Assembly (NCBI RefSeq): GCF_963676685.1
Contig: NC_092346.1
Location: forward strand, 79,995,821-80,059,820
Direction: 5' to 3'
Source: Mytilus edulis
Taxonomy: Eukaryota; Mollusca; Bivalvia; Mytilida; Mytilidae
Length of the DNA stretch: 64,000 nucleotides
Below the pieces are notes generated by a model. That model saw nothing but the letters and a program-made list of their open reading frames with translations. It was not told where the DNA came from and did not search any database. Each line of letters opens with the position of its first letter. The stretch's first letter is position 1. The translations under genes and the position numbers were made by a program. Below, one piece after another: positions 11,437 to 22,002 of this stretch.

Positions 11437-12166
11437 AATTTGAAGGTCAAGACTAGTCGAGAATGTTAAAATGATTGTCAAAAACATTTATATCACATTA
11501 AATATTGTTGCTTTACGTTATTTAAGGTACAGATTGTGTTTTTATTCACTCAATATATTCATGATATTCCTGGGACACATACTTTTTTAATGAATAGAGG
11601 TCATGGGACATGACTTTTTTTCCTATTACATCAGCATGGGACAATACTTTTTTCCAAACAGGTTTTGCGATTTGCACCGGTCCCCCCTGCTTGATAAATA
11701 TTGCACCGTCCCTAATCAGATCGTGTAAGCTATCTTAATATTCCTGTACCTAAACAGACAAATAAATTCATCATAAATACCAGGATTGAAATTTTATATT
11801 TAATTTGAAGGTCAAGACTAGTCGAGAATGTTAAAATGATTGTCAAAAACATTTATATCACATTAAATATTGTTGCTTTACGTTATTTAAGGTACAGATT
11901 GTGTTTTTATTCACTCAATATATTCATGATATTCCTGGGACACATACTTTTTTAATGAATAGAGGTCATGGGACATAACTTTTTTTTCCTATTACATCAG
12001 CATGGGACAATACTTTTTTCCAAACAGGTTTTGCGATTTGCACCGGTCCCCCCTGCTTGATAAATATTGCACCGTCCCTAATCAGATCGTGTAAGCTATC
12101 TTAATATTCCTGTACCTCAACAGACAAATAAATTCATCATAAATACCAGGATTGAAATTTTATATT
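11437..12166 (+). repeat. Recent tandem duplication, 365-bp unit x2
   Basis: Bases 11437-11801 and 11802-12166 are almost identical. I see only a few differences: GGACATGAC versus GGACATAAC, a T-run length change, and CCTAAACAG versus CCTCAACAG. Such low divergence implies a recent duplication or recent gene conversion. Not coding. Confidence 0.9.
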
Positions 12167-12860
12167 TACGCCAGACGCGCGTTTCGTCTGCAGAAGACTC
12201 ATCAGTGAAGCTCGAATAACAAAATGTTAAAAAAGGCCAAGTAAAGTACGAAGTGGGAGAGCATTGAGAACCAACATTCCTAAAAGTTTTGCCAAATACA
12301 GCTTAGGTTATCTATTCCTGATGTAGAAAAGCCTTAGTATTTAAAAAAAAATTAAGTTTTGTTAACAGTTAATTTGTAATTATGAACACATCAATGACAA
12401 CTCAAGTCAACACAGAAGTGCTGACTATACTGGGCTGGTGATACCCTCGGGCAATTAAAAGTCCACCAGCAGTGCCATCGGCCCAGTGGTTGTAAATAAA
12501 CTCATCATAGATACCAGGATTGAAATTTTCTATTTACGCCAGACGCGCGTTTCGACTACAAAAGACTTATCAGTGACGCTCGAATAAAAAAAATGTTAAA
12601 AAGGCCAAATAAAGTACGAAGTGGAAGAGCCTTCAGGACCAAAATTCCTAAAAGTTTTGCCAAATACAGCTAAGGTAATCTATTCCTGAGGTAGAAAAGC
12701 CTTAGTATTTCAAAAAATCAAAGTTTTGTTAACAGTTAATTAATAATTATGAACATATCAATGATAACTCAAGTCAACACAGAAATGCTGACTACTGGGC
12801 TGGCGATACCCTCGGGGAATTAAAATCCCACCAGCAGTGGCATCGACCCAGTGGTTGTAA
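12167..12860 (+). repeat. Two copies of the GCCAGACGCGCGTTTCG repeat
   Basis: Each copy carries CGCCAGACGCGCGTTTCG, an ACTCATCAGTGA-type block, AAAGTACGAAGTGG, TTGCCAAATACAGCT and a terminal CCAGTGGTTGTAAATAA. Copy 1 runs to about 12496 and copy 2 from about 12500 to 12860. The same family lies in reverse at 61390-61830. I recall it as an abundant mussel repeat. Confidence 0.8.
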
Positions 12861-12976
12861 ATAACTCAATAATGGTAAAAGTGACGCAAACAAACTACGA
12901 ACTTGAGCTATGGTCATAACACTTTGATGAGGTAAACTAAAGTTTGACGGGGGACGTCAGTTCGGAAATACGTTAT

Positions 12977-13128
12977 AGATAATGCATATTTTAAGATTTT
13001 TCTTGTCGTAGAACACACCGAGGGGTGTCAGGATTGATCAAATGAAAGACCGACCGTCTTTTTTTTAGCAATCCTGACACCCCTCGGTGTGTTCTACGAC
13101 AAGAAAAACCTTAAAATATGCATTATCT
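12977..13128. repeat. Near-perfect hairpin, 60-bp arms
   Basis: Bases 12977-13036 pair with 13069-13128 almost without mismatch. The arms contain CACACCGAGGGGTGTCAGG and CCTGACACCCCTCGGTGTG. The 32-base spacer includes a T run. The transcript would fold into a very stable stem. It may be a small MITE or a hairpin-RNA locus. Confidence 0.9.
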
Positions 13129-15060
13129 GACTTATATACCGTCAAAAAAATATTATTTTGTATAAAGATTAGTATAGCATCCTATTTTACCGACAACACT
13201 AAGTGGGATATTCCATTCTAATACGTCAAGGTTTTAACACGACCTACGGCTCATTTAGAATGTGAAATAAAACTCACTAATTAATCTAGATAAAACCTTT
13301 TAAAAAATATTATCCATACACAATAAAAAATATTACTGTAACTGCATGAAGTAAGACACAAATGTATTGTTACCATCCGATAACGGTGTATGACAAATAC
13401 AATACACATTGTAAGTAATTTATTGTACAACTAAGCTTATGGAAAAGGGGGAGGGTATGTTTTTTTTCTATTTGTTATGTCATTTCTATCGCGGAAATCA
13501 AAAGTGGTTATTTTTTTAACAATTTTAATTGAATCGAATGAAAAATTCAGAAAGATTGTCTTTTGAATAGCAATACATTTTATTAACAGATAATCAGGAT
13601 ATAATTATATACCCTCCGCACCCGACCCTTTTCTGAGTTACGTTAATATTATTCAATAGAATATAAGATTATCTTATTAGTTGATCATTTGATAGAGTAA
13701 AAGGTGTACATAAATTTAAAAAAGTTAAGAACTGACATAAAGACGAATATAAATACATGTAGGTCACAGTATGATTTCCTATTCAGCGTTCATCGTCCTA
13801 AACATGCATGAAATATTTGCCACTGGACGTTAAGCAAGCAACTAAAAATCAACCAACCTATTCAGTGTGACTCAATATGATTTTCAAAATCTAACACACG
13901 AATATGTTAAATCTGCCTTTTTATTTATGAAAGTCTATATTAAAATTCATCTCACATATATGATAATGTTTCTTTATCGTAGCGATAAATTAACAAAACT
14001 TCTTGTTATTTGTTTCTAAAGCAATGAAGGTTTCTTTTACATCTATCATCGATTGAACTTTAAAATATAAATTTCCAAATCGGCAACAAAAAACTATCAG
14101 ACGAATAAAATTTTGAAGTAAATTATAGATTGCATTTTTATCAAGGAAAATAATGACCTCACACAGGTCATTATTTTATGCCTTTGAACATATTTCATTG
14201 AAACATGGTATCGTCCGGGTTGATTCTGAAAAAGAATGACCTGTCGTTCTGAAAGAAAATAACTCCATATAGGTATATAAAAACTTTTATTTGTGTGTTT
14301 ATTGTTGTTGTTGCTTTTATTTGACCATGTCTAAAATTAAATAATCAGCCTTAACAGAATAAATTATCTGCTTTTTCTAAATAAAAAAAAACAACCCACC
14401 ATTTACCCTACGCTATTTTTTTAATTTTTTTTTATAGAATCAGTTAAAACACGTGTTTATGAGTAAAACCTATATAATAGTTATTTAAAAAAATAGGTGA
14501 AAAATAATAACGAAGGTGTTTTCACTTCTATCTTATATCAAAGTAACCCGATCTAGGATTGCCCCAACACAAGAAGATGAAATATCCAGGTAGCATTTAT
14601 ATTTTATCAATTCATGTGATCATTTGCAATGTGAGATAAAGGTAAGAATGTGGACCACATGTGACCATTGATCACAGATAACAGGTACGTTGTAGTATAA
14701 AACTATACTATTTCTTTCATAATTTATAGTTAATTAATGAAAACAAACTTACATTGTTTTGACTATGTGTAGTACTATTTTGTGGTCTAATTGTACATTG
14801 GAATATGTAGAGTTTTGCATCTCTGTGTTTTAAACCAGTTTCAGTAGCATCTTGAAAAGTCGACGCTTGTCATATTCATTAACATAAAGGTAATTAATAT
14901 TTTTTGAACGAAAATGTCCTGTTTTACTTCTTGGGAAAATAAATGTACATATGGAAATATGAAAACATCATTACAAAATCCGTTTATAAATTCTCCATGT
15001 AAGGTTTTAATTTTAATACGTTGTGATTGGAAAAGAGTATCATATGTTTATTTTAGTACT
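13129..15060. other. Intergenic, no gene seen
   Basis: AT-rich sequence with stop codons in all frames. A short inverted pair, AATGACCTCACACAGGTCATT at about 14152-14172, is the only structure noticed. No repeat family recognised. Confidence 0.5.
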
Positions 15061-15096
15061 GGATTTCTTTTGTAAATCAGGTTTATGTAAACCAGT

Positions 15097-15735
15097 CTTA
15101 GTTTTGTAAATCAGGCCTAGATAAATTTGTAAATAAGGCCATGTTTTGTATCTGTTGCATAATTTTGTAAACAGTCTTAGTTTTGTAAATCAGGCCTAGA
15201 TAAATTTGTAAATAAGGCCATGTTTTGTATCTGTTGCATAATTTTGTAAACAGTCTTAGTTTTGTAAATCAGGCCTAGATAAATTTGTAAATAAGGCCAT
15301 GTTTTGTATCTGTTGCATAATTTTGTAAACAGTCTTAGTTTTGTAAATCAGGCCTTGATAAATTTGTAAATAAGGCCATGTTTTGTAACTGTAGCATAAT
15401 TTTGTAAATCAGTTCTAGTTTTGTAAATCAGGCCTAGATAAATTTGTAAATAAGGCCATGTTTTGTAACTGTAGCATAATTTTGTAAATCAGTTCTAGTT
15501 TTGTAAATCAGGCCTAGATAAATTTGTAAATAAGGCCATGTTTTGTAACTGTAGCATAATTTTGTAAATCAGTTCTAGTTTTGTAAATCACGCCTAGATA
15601 AATTTGTAAATAAGGCCATGTTTTGTAACTGTAGCATAATTTTGTAAATCAGTTCTAGTTTTGTAAATCAGGCCTAGATAAATTTGTAAATAAGGCCATG
15701 TTTTGTAACTGTAGCATAATTTTGTAAATTAATGT
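15097..15735 (+). repeat. Tandem array, 79-80-bp unit, about 8 copies
   Basis: Units start at 15097, 15176, 15255, 15334, 15414, 15494, 15574 and 15654. Each contains TTTTGTAAATCAGGCCTAG, TTTGTAAATAAGGCCATG and a GCATAATTTTGTAAA block. The first units carry GTATCTGTTGCAT and the later ones GTAACTGTAGCAT, so there are two sub-variants. A lone partial unit follows at 15889-15953. The short internal TTTGTAAAT motif recurs three to four times per unit. Confidence 0.92.
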
Positions 15736-15770
15736 CTTATTTTGGATTTACGTCACGATTAAGAGGCATG

Positions 15771-15884
15771 CTGATCAAAACAATACACATACCTATTTAA
15801 AATTAAATAACGTATAACGTATAACTTTTTATATTGGTTAAAATATAAAAAATGCTAGATCTCTCTGAAATTTATATCATATTT
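15771..15884 (+). repeat. Direct repeat copy 1 (copy 2 at 16735-16832)
   Basis: The segment CTGATCAAAACAATACACAT...GCTAGATCTCTCTGAAA is repeated at 16735-16832 with few changes, the main one being an extra GTATAAC in copy 1. It ends next to the stray 80-bp unit at 15889. The two copies bracket about 850 bases of other repeat sequence. Confidence 0.85.
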
Positions 15885-16419
15885 AAAAGCCTAGATAAAT
15901 TTGTAAATAAGGCCATGTTTTGTAACTGTAGCATAATTTTGTAAATCAGTCTTAGTTATGTCATCGATAATCAAGTCAAGGACTTCGTAACCAAAAATCA
16001 CTTAAAATTTGATCGATACAAAGATATTGATTGGAAATGCGGCTGTAAAAAAAGTTATTACACACAGGATAGCGCATCCAATTTTTTTACGGTTATGTTG
16101 TTTATCACAAATGAATATACGGTCAATGCGATTTGACTGCGCAAATAGCACGGCTAATGTATATATTCTGTTGACACCTTAATCATGTTTTTTTCTGACT
16201 GTTCATGATGTTGTTACACTTAATCCATTGGAAGTCAAATGTTAACTTGTTGGTTGTTTAGAGTCATGATATTTTCACTAGTTGTTATTGACTTTAAACG
16301 TGTGTACTCTCATATCAGTACTTTGTGATTTAGTATTTTTGTTGGTTGTTTTTTTGCTATTTGTCAATATGATAAGTTCTTTTCAATCGATTTTTATACT
16401 TTTATCTTATGTTCTGCTA

Positions 16420-16735
16420 TTAAACCAGTCCCAGCTTAAGGTATGACAGGGCGCCCACAAACATTTTTAACACCGCCAAATTCTGTAATTGCATGCCTCT
16501 AGTCAGGAGCCTGTAAATCTGTGGCTTTTGTTTGCTGCTGTATATCATATTAGTTGTGCTTATATAGGTGTGTACATAAATCTGACCGTTTGTTTTTTTC
16601 TTGTTTAAACTTTAAATGTTTGTCATTTCTGAGCCTTTCGGTATGCGTTTTGCTCACGATTAAATGTCGTACGGTGCCTTAAATATTACATCTTCTACTG
16701 CATTTGGTATCTGGTGGAGAGTTGCTGATCAAAAC
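16420..16735 (+). repeat. Bivalve interspersed repeat, diverged copy
   Basis: Blocks CAGGAGCCTGTAAATCTGTGG, TATGCGTTTTGCTCACGAT and GTCGTACGGTGCCTTAAAT are diverged versions of those seen in the family at 7690-8000. The copy ends in GGTGGAGAGTTG, directly against direct repeat copy 2. Confidence 0.6.
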
Positions 16736-16832
16736 AATACACATATCTATTTAAAATTAAATAACGTATAACTTTTTATATTGGTTAAAATATAAAAAAT
16801 GCTAGATCTCTCTGAAATCTTTATCATATTTT
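16735..16832 (+). repeat. Direct repeat copy 2 (copy 1 at 15771-15884)
   Basis: This is the second copy of the CTGATCAAAACAATACACAT segment. It sits where the interspersed repeat breaks off after GAGAGTTG, which suggests it was placed there by an insertion or a local duplication. Confidence 0.8.
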
Positions 16833-17019
16833 TGTAATTGACACTTTACATGCAAGTAAAATAACTCGGTTAGCTACGCATCTCAAGCTGTTTAGTGTCA
16901 TATTTGACAAAATGTATAACCGCTATCACTTTATATTGTGTACATTTTTTTATATCGAGTATGGCATTACTGAATGAATATTATCAAAGAAATTGTACTT
17001 ACTATCTTCATGAGCAATA

Positions 17020-17235
17020 CGAAGGGTGTCACTTAGGAGCAGGAACTTCCAGAATCTTCTTCCACTTTCGAAGCAAATGAGATCAATCTAAGTTTATGGT
17101 TGGATTCTTGGGGCTCAGTCTTAGTTTTCTTTGCTGTGTTTTATGAACTTGTTTATATTTTCGTCGACTATCGTTTTTTGTTATGACTTTGTTAGTTTCT
17201 CTTGACTTATGAGTTTAACTTATGAATGTCCACAT
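17020..17235 (+). repeat. Interspersed repeat, reverse of the 655/63680 family
   Basis: Contains AAGGGTGTCACTTAGGAGCAGGA, a CTTAGTTTTCTTTGCTGTGT block and GTTATGACTTTGTTAGTTTC. These correspond to the reverse complement of blocks at 63680-63900. A 61-codon open frame running into it is not a gene. Confidence 0.6.
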
Positions 17236-17368
17236 GTATAAAGATAATCATCCGCGTCTTGTTTAATAGATGTAAGTAACAGTCATGATTTTCTATTCGA
17301 CGCAGTGTAGTTACGTACTTTAAACCATTAACTTAGTTGCATTTTATTCCAGGTATTTCACATCTGAT

Positions 17369-17658
17369 TGTTGACATTGAAGACAAATACGTCTAGTCCA
17401 TTAAATACCAATCCAAAAAAGTCTTTGGAGAAAGACCGTTATAAAAGCGGTACGTTTGGTTCTAAGTATAGTCCTCCATGTACTTTCAAGAAGAAAAAAT
17501 CAGGTATGTGTCATATTTTTGTAAAGCGTTCATATTTGTTACTTGTACTGTTTCTAACTTTAAGTGACCAGCTACCATCGGTTTACAAGAGTCCTTACCG
17601 ACCGTGCGATATCCTCATGGATAGTCAATTTGAAAGTCGTTACAAAAAACCCTTGTAG
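17369..17658 (+). other. Possible exon remnant, unrecognised protein
   Basis: An open frame reads a hydrophilic, protein-like sequence (SSPLNTNPKKSLEKDRYKSG, then TFGSKYSPPCTFKKKKS). A good donor, AATCAG|gtatgt, follows at about 17503. After about 70 bases, which would read as a hydrophobic run, the same frame resumes with LPSVYKSPYRPCDILMDSQF and ends near 17658. The pattern resembles two exon pieces around a very short intron. However, the frame is closed just upstream by a stop at 17365-17367, and the candidate acceptor before it (ttccag, 17352) leads to stops in all frames. It could be a relic or chance. No family recognised. Confidence 0.25.
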
Positions 17659-17659
17659 T

Positions 17660-19040
17660 AAAAGAGTCATTTTCTGAGTCAACTATTAGCTTACTTTTCA
17701 CCGATTTAAAGAAAATGTTTTCTATGTATTTCCCTTAAAAAAAAAAAGAGGATAATTTGCTTCGGAGTAATAAAAAGTATCACTTTTCATGGACTATGAT
17801 AGCTTACTTTTCATGTTAACAAAATATAATTTCTATATACATTTGCCTGAAATAAGGGAGATAAATTGCCACATTAAGTTTACAAAATGTCAATTTCAGT
17901 TTACTTCCCACTTATTCTATCAAGATATGTTTTCGAGATACCTTTGTTTTCTAGGTACATGTAATTAGTGAAAAAGAAACTGCTACATCCGGTTACCTCA
18001 AGGTTGATTTTTTTCATGGTCATATGTTTACCTAAAATAAAGGACCTTATGGTTTTATAGTTATAGACAAGGCCAAAGTCTAGAACGTCAAATTGATCTT
18101 TTTCCTTAGTGTCAACTTATATTTTATGCATTTTAAAGACGAAAACAAATTAACAATTAATCTCTCCAAATTTAAGTAGTTAATCGGATTTAGGGATTAT
18201 AGAAATATAGACTGCCATTGAAAATGCCGGTTCAAAATGTATGATGCATATAGACAAAGGTCTTGCGATAGATCATTACAGAAAGCGTGGCACTCTATTA
18301 GTCAATGCAACAGAGGCAACGGATTTGACGTTTCAAGTCTGACCGAACATGCATGTGGCAGTGTACGCCCCGTAAAGCCAAATGGACACACCTAAAGTTA
18401 CAAATCGACTGTTAGCACAATTTCAGGAGGTGACTACATGCTGACATTTCTAATTACAATTCAACCCTTGGTATCACAGATGGAGTATATAAATATAATA
18501 GACGCCCTACAATATTGTTTTTATATAACAGCTGAATGTAAGATAAAATTCTCCAATCAGAAGGAATATCACTTAACTTATGTTTATATGTTACCATGGT
18601 GCCTTAAAGTAAAAATACCGAACCCCGAGTCAAATTGAAAACGGAAAGTATATATCCTTAATTCTAATGCAATTATTTTGTATCAATGGTTCTGATTGGA
18701 TGATAGTAAGCGTAAAATTCTCTATCTCCTTGTCTGTAACTAAGGAAGCCGACATTTTGAATTGCTGAATGTATTGACATGTAATTTGTACAATAATAAG
18801 CCCAAAAACTCGCATGTTGCACTTAAATTCTTCTTTTCATCAAATTTTATTATATTCGGAAGCGGCACAGAAGCCAGAAAACGCCCGGTGTATCTTATGT
18901 TTGATGCCGGAATCATACCTATGACGTCACCTAGTGTAGGGACCAAAGAGTTAACATCTTTTCGCGGAATTTTCTTTAATGAAGATTTTACACACTAATA
19001 ATGATTGAAATTCAATTATAACCTTGTTTTGCATTAGAAT
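17660..19040. other. Intergenic, no gene seen
   Basis: AT-rich with several short frames. Overlapping open frames on both strands at 18740-18998 (one reading ...GTEARKRPVYLMFDAGI...) could not be matched to any domain and have no splice context. Recorded as non-coding. Confidence 0.45.
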
Positions 19041-19161
19041 AGAGATAACTGTATTGTATTTGAAGCTTTGCGGACGTCCATCGGTAGTTTTACTGTCGCA
19101 AATTTAGTTTACCTGGCGACGCGTCGCTTCAAATACAATACAGTTATCTCTTAAATAAACT
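19041..19161. repeat. Hairpin, 25-bp perfect arms
   Basis: Bases 19041-19065 (AGAGATAACTGTATTGTATT...) pair exactly with 19137-19161. The 71-base spacer is richer in GC and contains GGCGACGCGTCGC. Probably a small inverted-repeat element. Confidence 0.8.
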
Positions 19162-19229
19162 TGTACTTGTTAAGTTTTACTATATGCATATTGCCGTGTG
19201 TTCGTTTATTCTACATTGACTAGAATTAT

Positions 19230-19462
19230 TGGAGGAGGGTTGAGATCTCACAAAACATGTTTAACCCCGCCTCACATTTGCGCCTGACAGGAGCCTCTGG
19301 CCTGTGTTAGTCATGTATGTTGATGATTTTTTTAAATGTGCATGTCCATTTATAAGTTTCGGGGTTTAGTGAGACGTCATTTCACAGAGAACGGTAACAA
19401 ACTTTTTGTTTAATGGCCAGCTGAATCCCGCCTCCGGGTACGATATTTATCGCTGTGTTAAA
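19230..19462 (+). repeat. Interspersed repeat, 5' part, interrupted by insertion
   Basis: Blocks GAGGGTTGAGATCTCACAAA, TTTAACCCCGCC, AGGAGCCTCTGGCCT and CGCCTCCGGGTACG are those of a repeat I recall from bivalves. It breaks off at CGCTGTGTTAAA, and its continuation (GACATATTGGTGGCC...) resumes at 21122 beyond the inserted element. Confidence 0.7.
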
Positions 19463-21099
19463 GGTTTATTCCCGATTGTCCCACTTTTTAAAATTTTAGA
19501 GTTCTGATTGTCCCACATGAAAAGTTCTGATTGTCCCACATTATTTTATGAAGTAAAATGTTCTTAGATAAACAAGGTTACTATTGTTTGTTTTGCTAAA
19601 TAAACAAGAACTAGTTATTGTACATTTAATATGAATTTTAAAAAAGTATATAAAAAAAGTTTTTTAAATCATTAGATAAATGCACTTTTTTTTAATTAAA
19701 AAAATATACTGATTCTGATATATGAAATATATCTACAATGTTATTTATAAAACAAATGTCAATACCTTAATTTTAAGTACTTTTTCTCTGTTAAGTTATT
19801 AAATATATCTAGAAATAATGCATGCAATTTAAAATAATAAAATCATTTACATTCTACACTCTTCTCGTTGATAGAGATGTTTCCATTTTAACTAGGGAAG
19901 TCAGTGGTCATTTATACAACATTATCTGCACTATTGAAGACTGCTAACAACAAACGTCAGATGCACCTAAAGACAACAACATTTTTTATTGATAACAAAG
20001 CTGCTGTCTAGAATTTTGCCAGTTCAGCCTTTCCAAGAATAACTATTAATTAAAGGTTGTTTTTCCAATATTCCCATTGTTTTTGCAGTCAACAGCACAG
20101 ACACTTGTCTCTGAAAAAAATGTACTAATTACATTAACATAACACGTGTTATATTAAGTTATATAGGGGGAAAAAATTCTTAGACAAATACCTGTGGTCA
20201 ACAGGACTCTTCATCAACTTTAAAGAAAACCAAACATCCATCAAAAATAAGAAGATGTGGTATGATTACCAATGAGGCAACTCTTCCAAAGAGATCAAAT
20301 GAAACAAATTAACAACTATACGGCCTTCAACAATAAACAAAGGCATTACTGCATAGCTATAAAAGCCCCAAAATTACAAATGTAAATAAATTCAAACGAT
20401 AAAAGTAATGGAATCATTTATGTACAAAATAATGAATGAAAAACAGACGACAACCACTGAATTACAGGCTCCTGACTTGGGGTAGACACATACATGTGGT
20501 GGGGTCAAACTTTTTGAAGGCATTCACTCTCCCAATGGGACAGTGTTTTAACAGAACAACATAAAAATAAACGTGGACAGCTACTAATACATCACCACAA
20601 GGCAACACAGACAATAAGATCTGAGAGTATTCGCAGTTACTGAAAGCTAGTTTAAATCCAATAAAAACAAATTAAAAACAAATAAGACTAAAATTTTATG
20701 ACTTTTATATTATATATCATGTTTGATGATATACTTCAATTGCACCTTCTATGTGAAAAATAAAATATGTAAATATTATTATTTGTTCATGTTTTTTTCA
20801 TATTTTATAAGTTACATTGATAAGTAACCTTTAATTAAATGCAACACACTATAAAAACAAATTAATCACTAACATAACAATTCCCAATTGTCCCACAATT
20901 AAACTTCCCAATTGTCCCACAATCAAACTTCCCAATTGTCCCACAAACATATTCCCGATTGTCCCACAAAATGTCATTACTTTTTTACCTGTAATTTCAA
21001 AAAGTGGGACAATCGGGAAGACACCTTCCCGATTGTCCCACAAAATTTCATTACTTTTTTACCTGTAATTTCAAAAAGTGGGACAATCGGGAAGACACC
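19463..21099. mobile_element. Non-autonomous DNA transposon, TTCCCGATTGTCCCAC ends
   Basis: The left end GGTTTATTCCCGATTGTCCC and the reverse complement of the right end GGTGTCTTCCCGATTGTCCC form terminal inverted repeats. They are flanked by the 8-bp duplication GTGTTAAA (19455-19462 and 21100-21107). The right subterminal part repeats CCCAATTGTCCCACAA-type units at least four times and contains a duplicated CAAAATTTCATTACTTTTTT block. The insertion splits an older interspersed repeat. A further GTGTTAAA at 21114-21121 means the true right end could be 21113. An 8-bp duplication and GG-starting ends would fit Merlin-like elements, but no transposase is present, so the superfamily is a guess. 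Confidence 0.8.
20240..20690 (-). repeat. Bivalve interspersed repeat nested in the 19463-21099 element
   Basis: In plus orientation it reads AGATGTGGTATGATTACCAA, TTAACAACTATACGGCCTTC, AACAGACGACAACCACTGAA and CAGGCTCCTGACTTGGGGTA. This is the reverse of the family at 7690-8000. It therefore inserted into, or travelled with, the surrounding DNA transposon. Confidence 0.75.
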
Positions 21100-21113
21100 G
21101 TGTTAAAGGGTCC

Positions 21114-21205
21114 GTGTTAAAGACATATTGGTGGCCTTGGGCTGTTTTCTGCTCTTTAGTCGGGTTGTTGTCTCTTTGACATGTCCATTCTCAATTTAAT
21201 TGTAA
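21114..21205 (+). repeat. Interspersed repeat, 3' part, after the insertion
   Basis: GTGTTAAAGACATATTGGTG, then CGGGTTGTTGTCTCTTTGAC and TCCATTCTCAATTT, continue the repeat that starts at 19230. The same tail appears at 52425-52510. Confidence 0.7.
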
Positions 21206-21767
21206 CACAAATCATACCGCAATTTTCAGATGACTAACACAAACTTATTATTAAATTGAAAAATAAAAGTAAGTCGATATTGTAAAACCATATATATTTA
21301 TGTATGAAGACCAAAATAGTTATTATTGAAATAAGAACAATTATAAAAAAAACCTCTTATTAATTTATTTTTGAACAAATTAAATGGCCATTGAATAAGA
21401 TGTGTCATGCGTTTCTGTTATTTGTTAAGTACTTAAACATGTACATCACAAGTCTGTATACCAAATACGAATTGATTTTTTTTTTACAGTAAAGTGAACT
21501 TATTGACTAAAAAAATAAAGTAGAAATAGCATGGATCACTTGTAAGTTGTCGTTTTAGACAGCTAATATTCTTGATTTAACATTTTATTTATAAATAATT
21601 GATCTTAAATTATTTCAGTGTTAATAATTACTTTCAAAGAAGCTACTCGATAAAGTAATAATAAAAAAGAAAAGGAATGAATAGTTAGCCTTAGTTAATA
21701 GAGGGGAAAATCTTTATAAACCCAGAGCTTAAAATATAATGTATTGTATTATATTTAAATGTAAGCC
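21206..21767. other. Intergenic, nothing recognised
   Basis: AT-rich spacer between two DNA transposons. It has no open frame of note and no repeat recognised. Confidence 0.5.
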
Positions 21768-21809
21768 GATCAATACGGAAGCCGATAAGGGCCATTCAAA
21801 AAAAATATT

Positions 21810-22002
21810 TTATGTCGTAATTACGACATAGCATGTCGTAATTTCGACATAACATGTCGTTATTACGACATCGCTATGTCGTAATTTCGACATAACATGT
21901 CGTTATAACGACATCGCTATGTCGTAATTTCGACATATCATATCGTAATAACGACATCACTATGTCGTTAAAACGACATAGCTATGTCGTAATAACGACA
22001 TC
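21810..22002. repeat. Palindromic TGTCGTAA/TTACGACA array, left arm
   Basis: About nine runs of ATGTCGTAATTACGACAT-like palindromes in which the centre varies (AATTAC, AATTTC, TTATTA, TTATAA). Each palindrome is 16-18 bases, spaced by short ACATA/CGCT links. The mirror array is at 25195-25400. Confidence 0.9.

Noticed and set aside
15097-15735. Possible CRISPR-like array
   Set aside because: Units are contiguous 79-80-bp tandem copies without unique spacers, in a eukaryotic genome.
18740-18998. Overlapping frames on both strands
   Set aside because: Neither strand shows a domain, and there is no supporting splice site or neighbouring exon.
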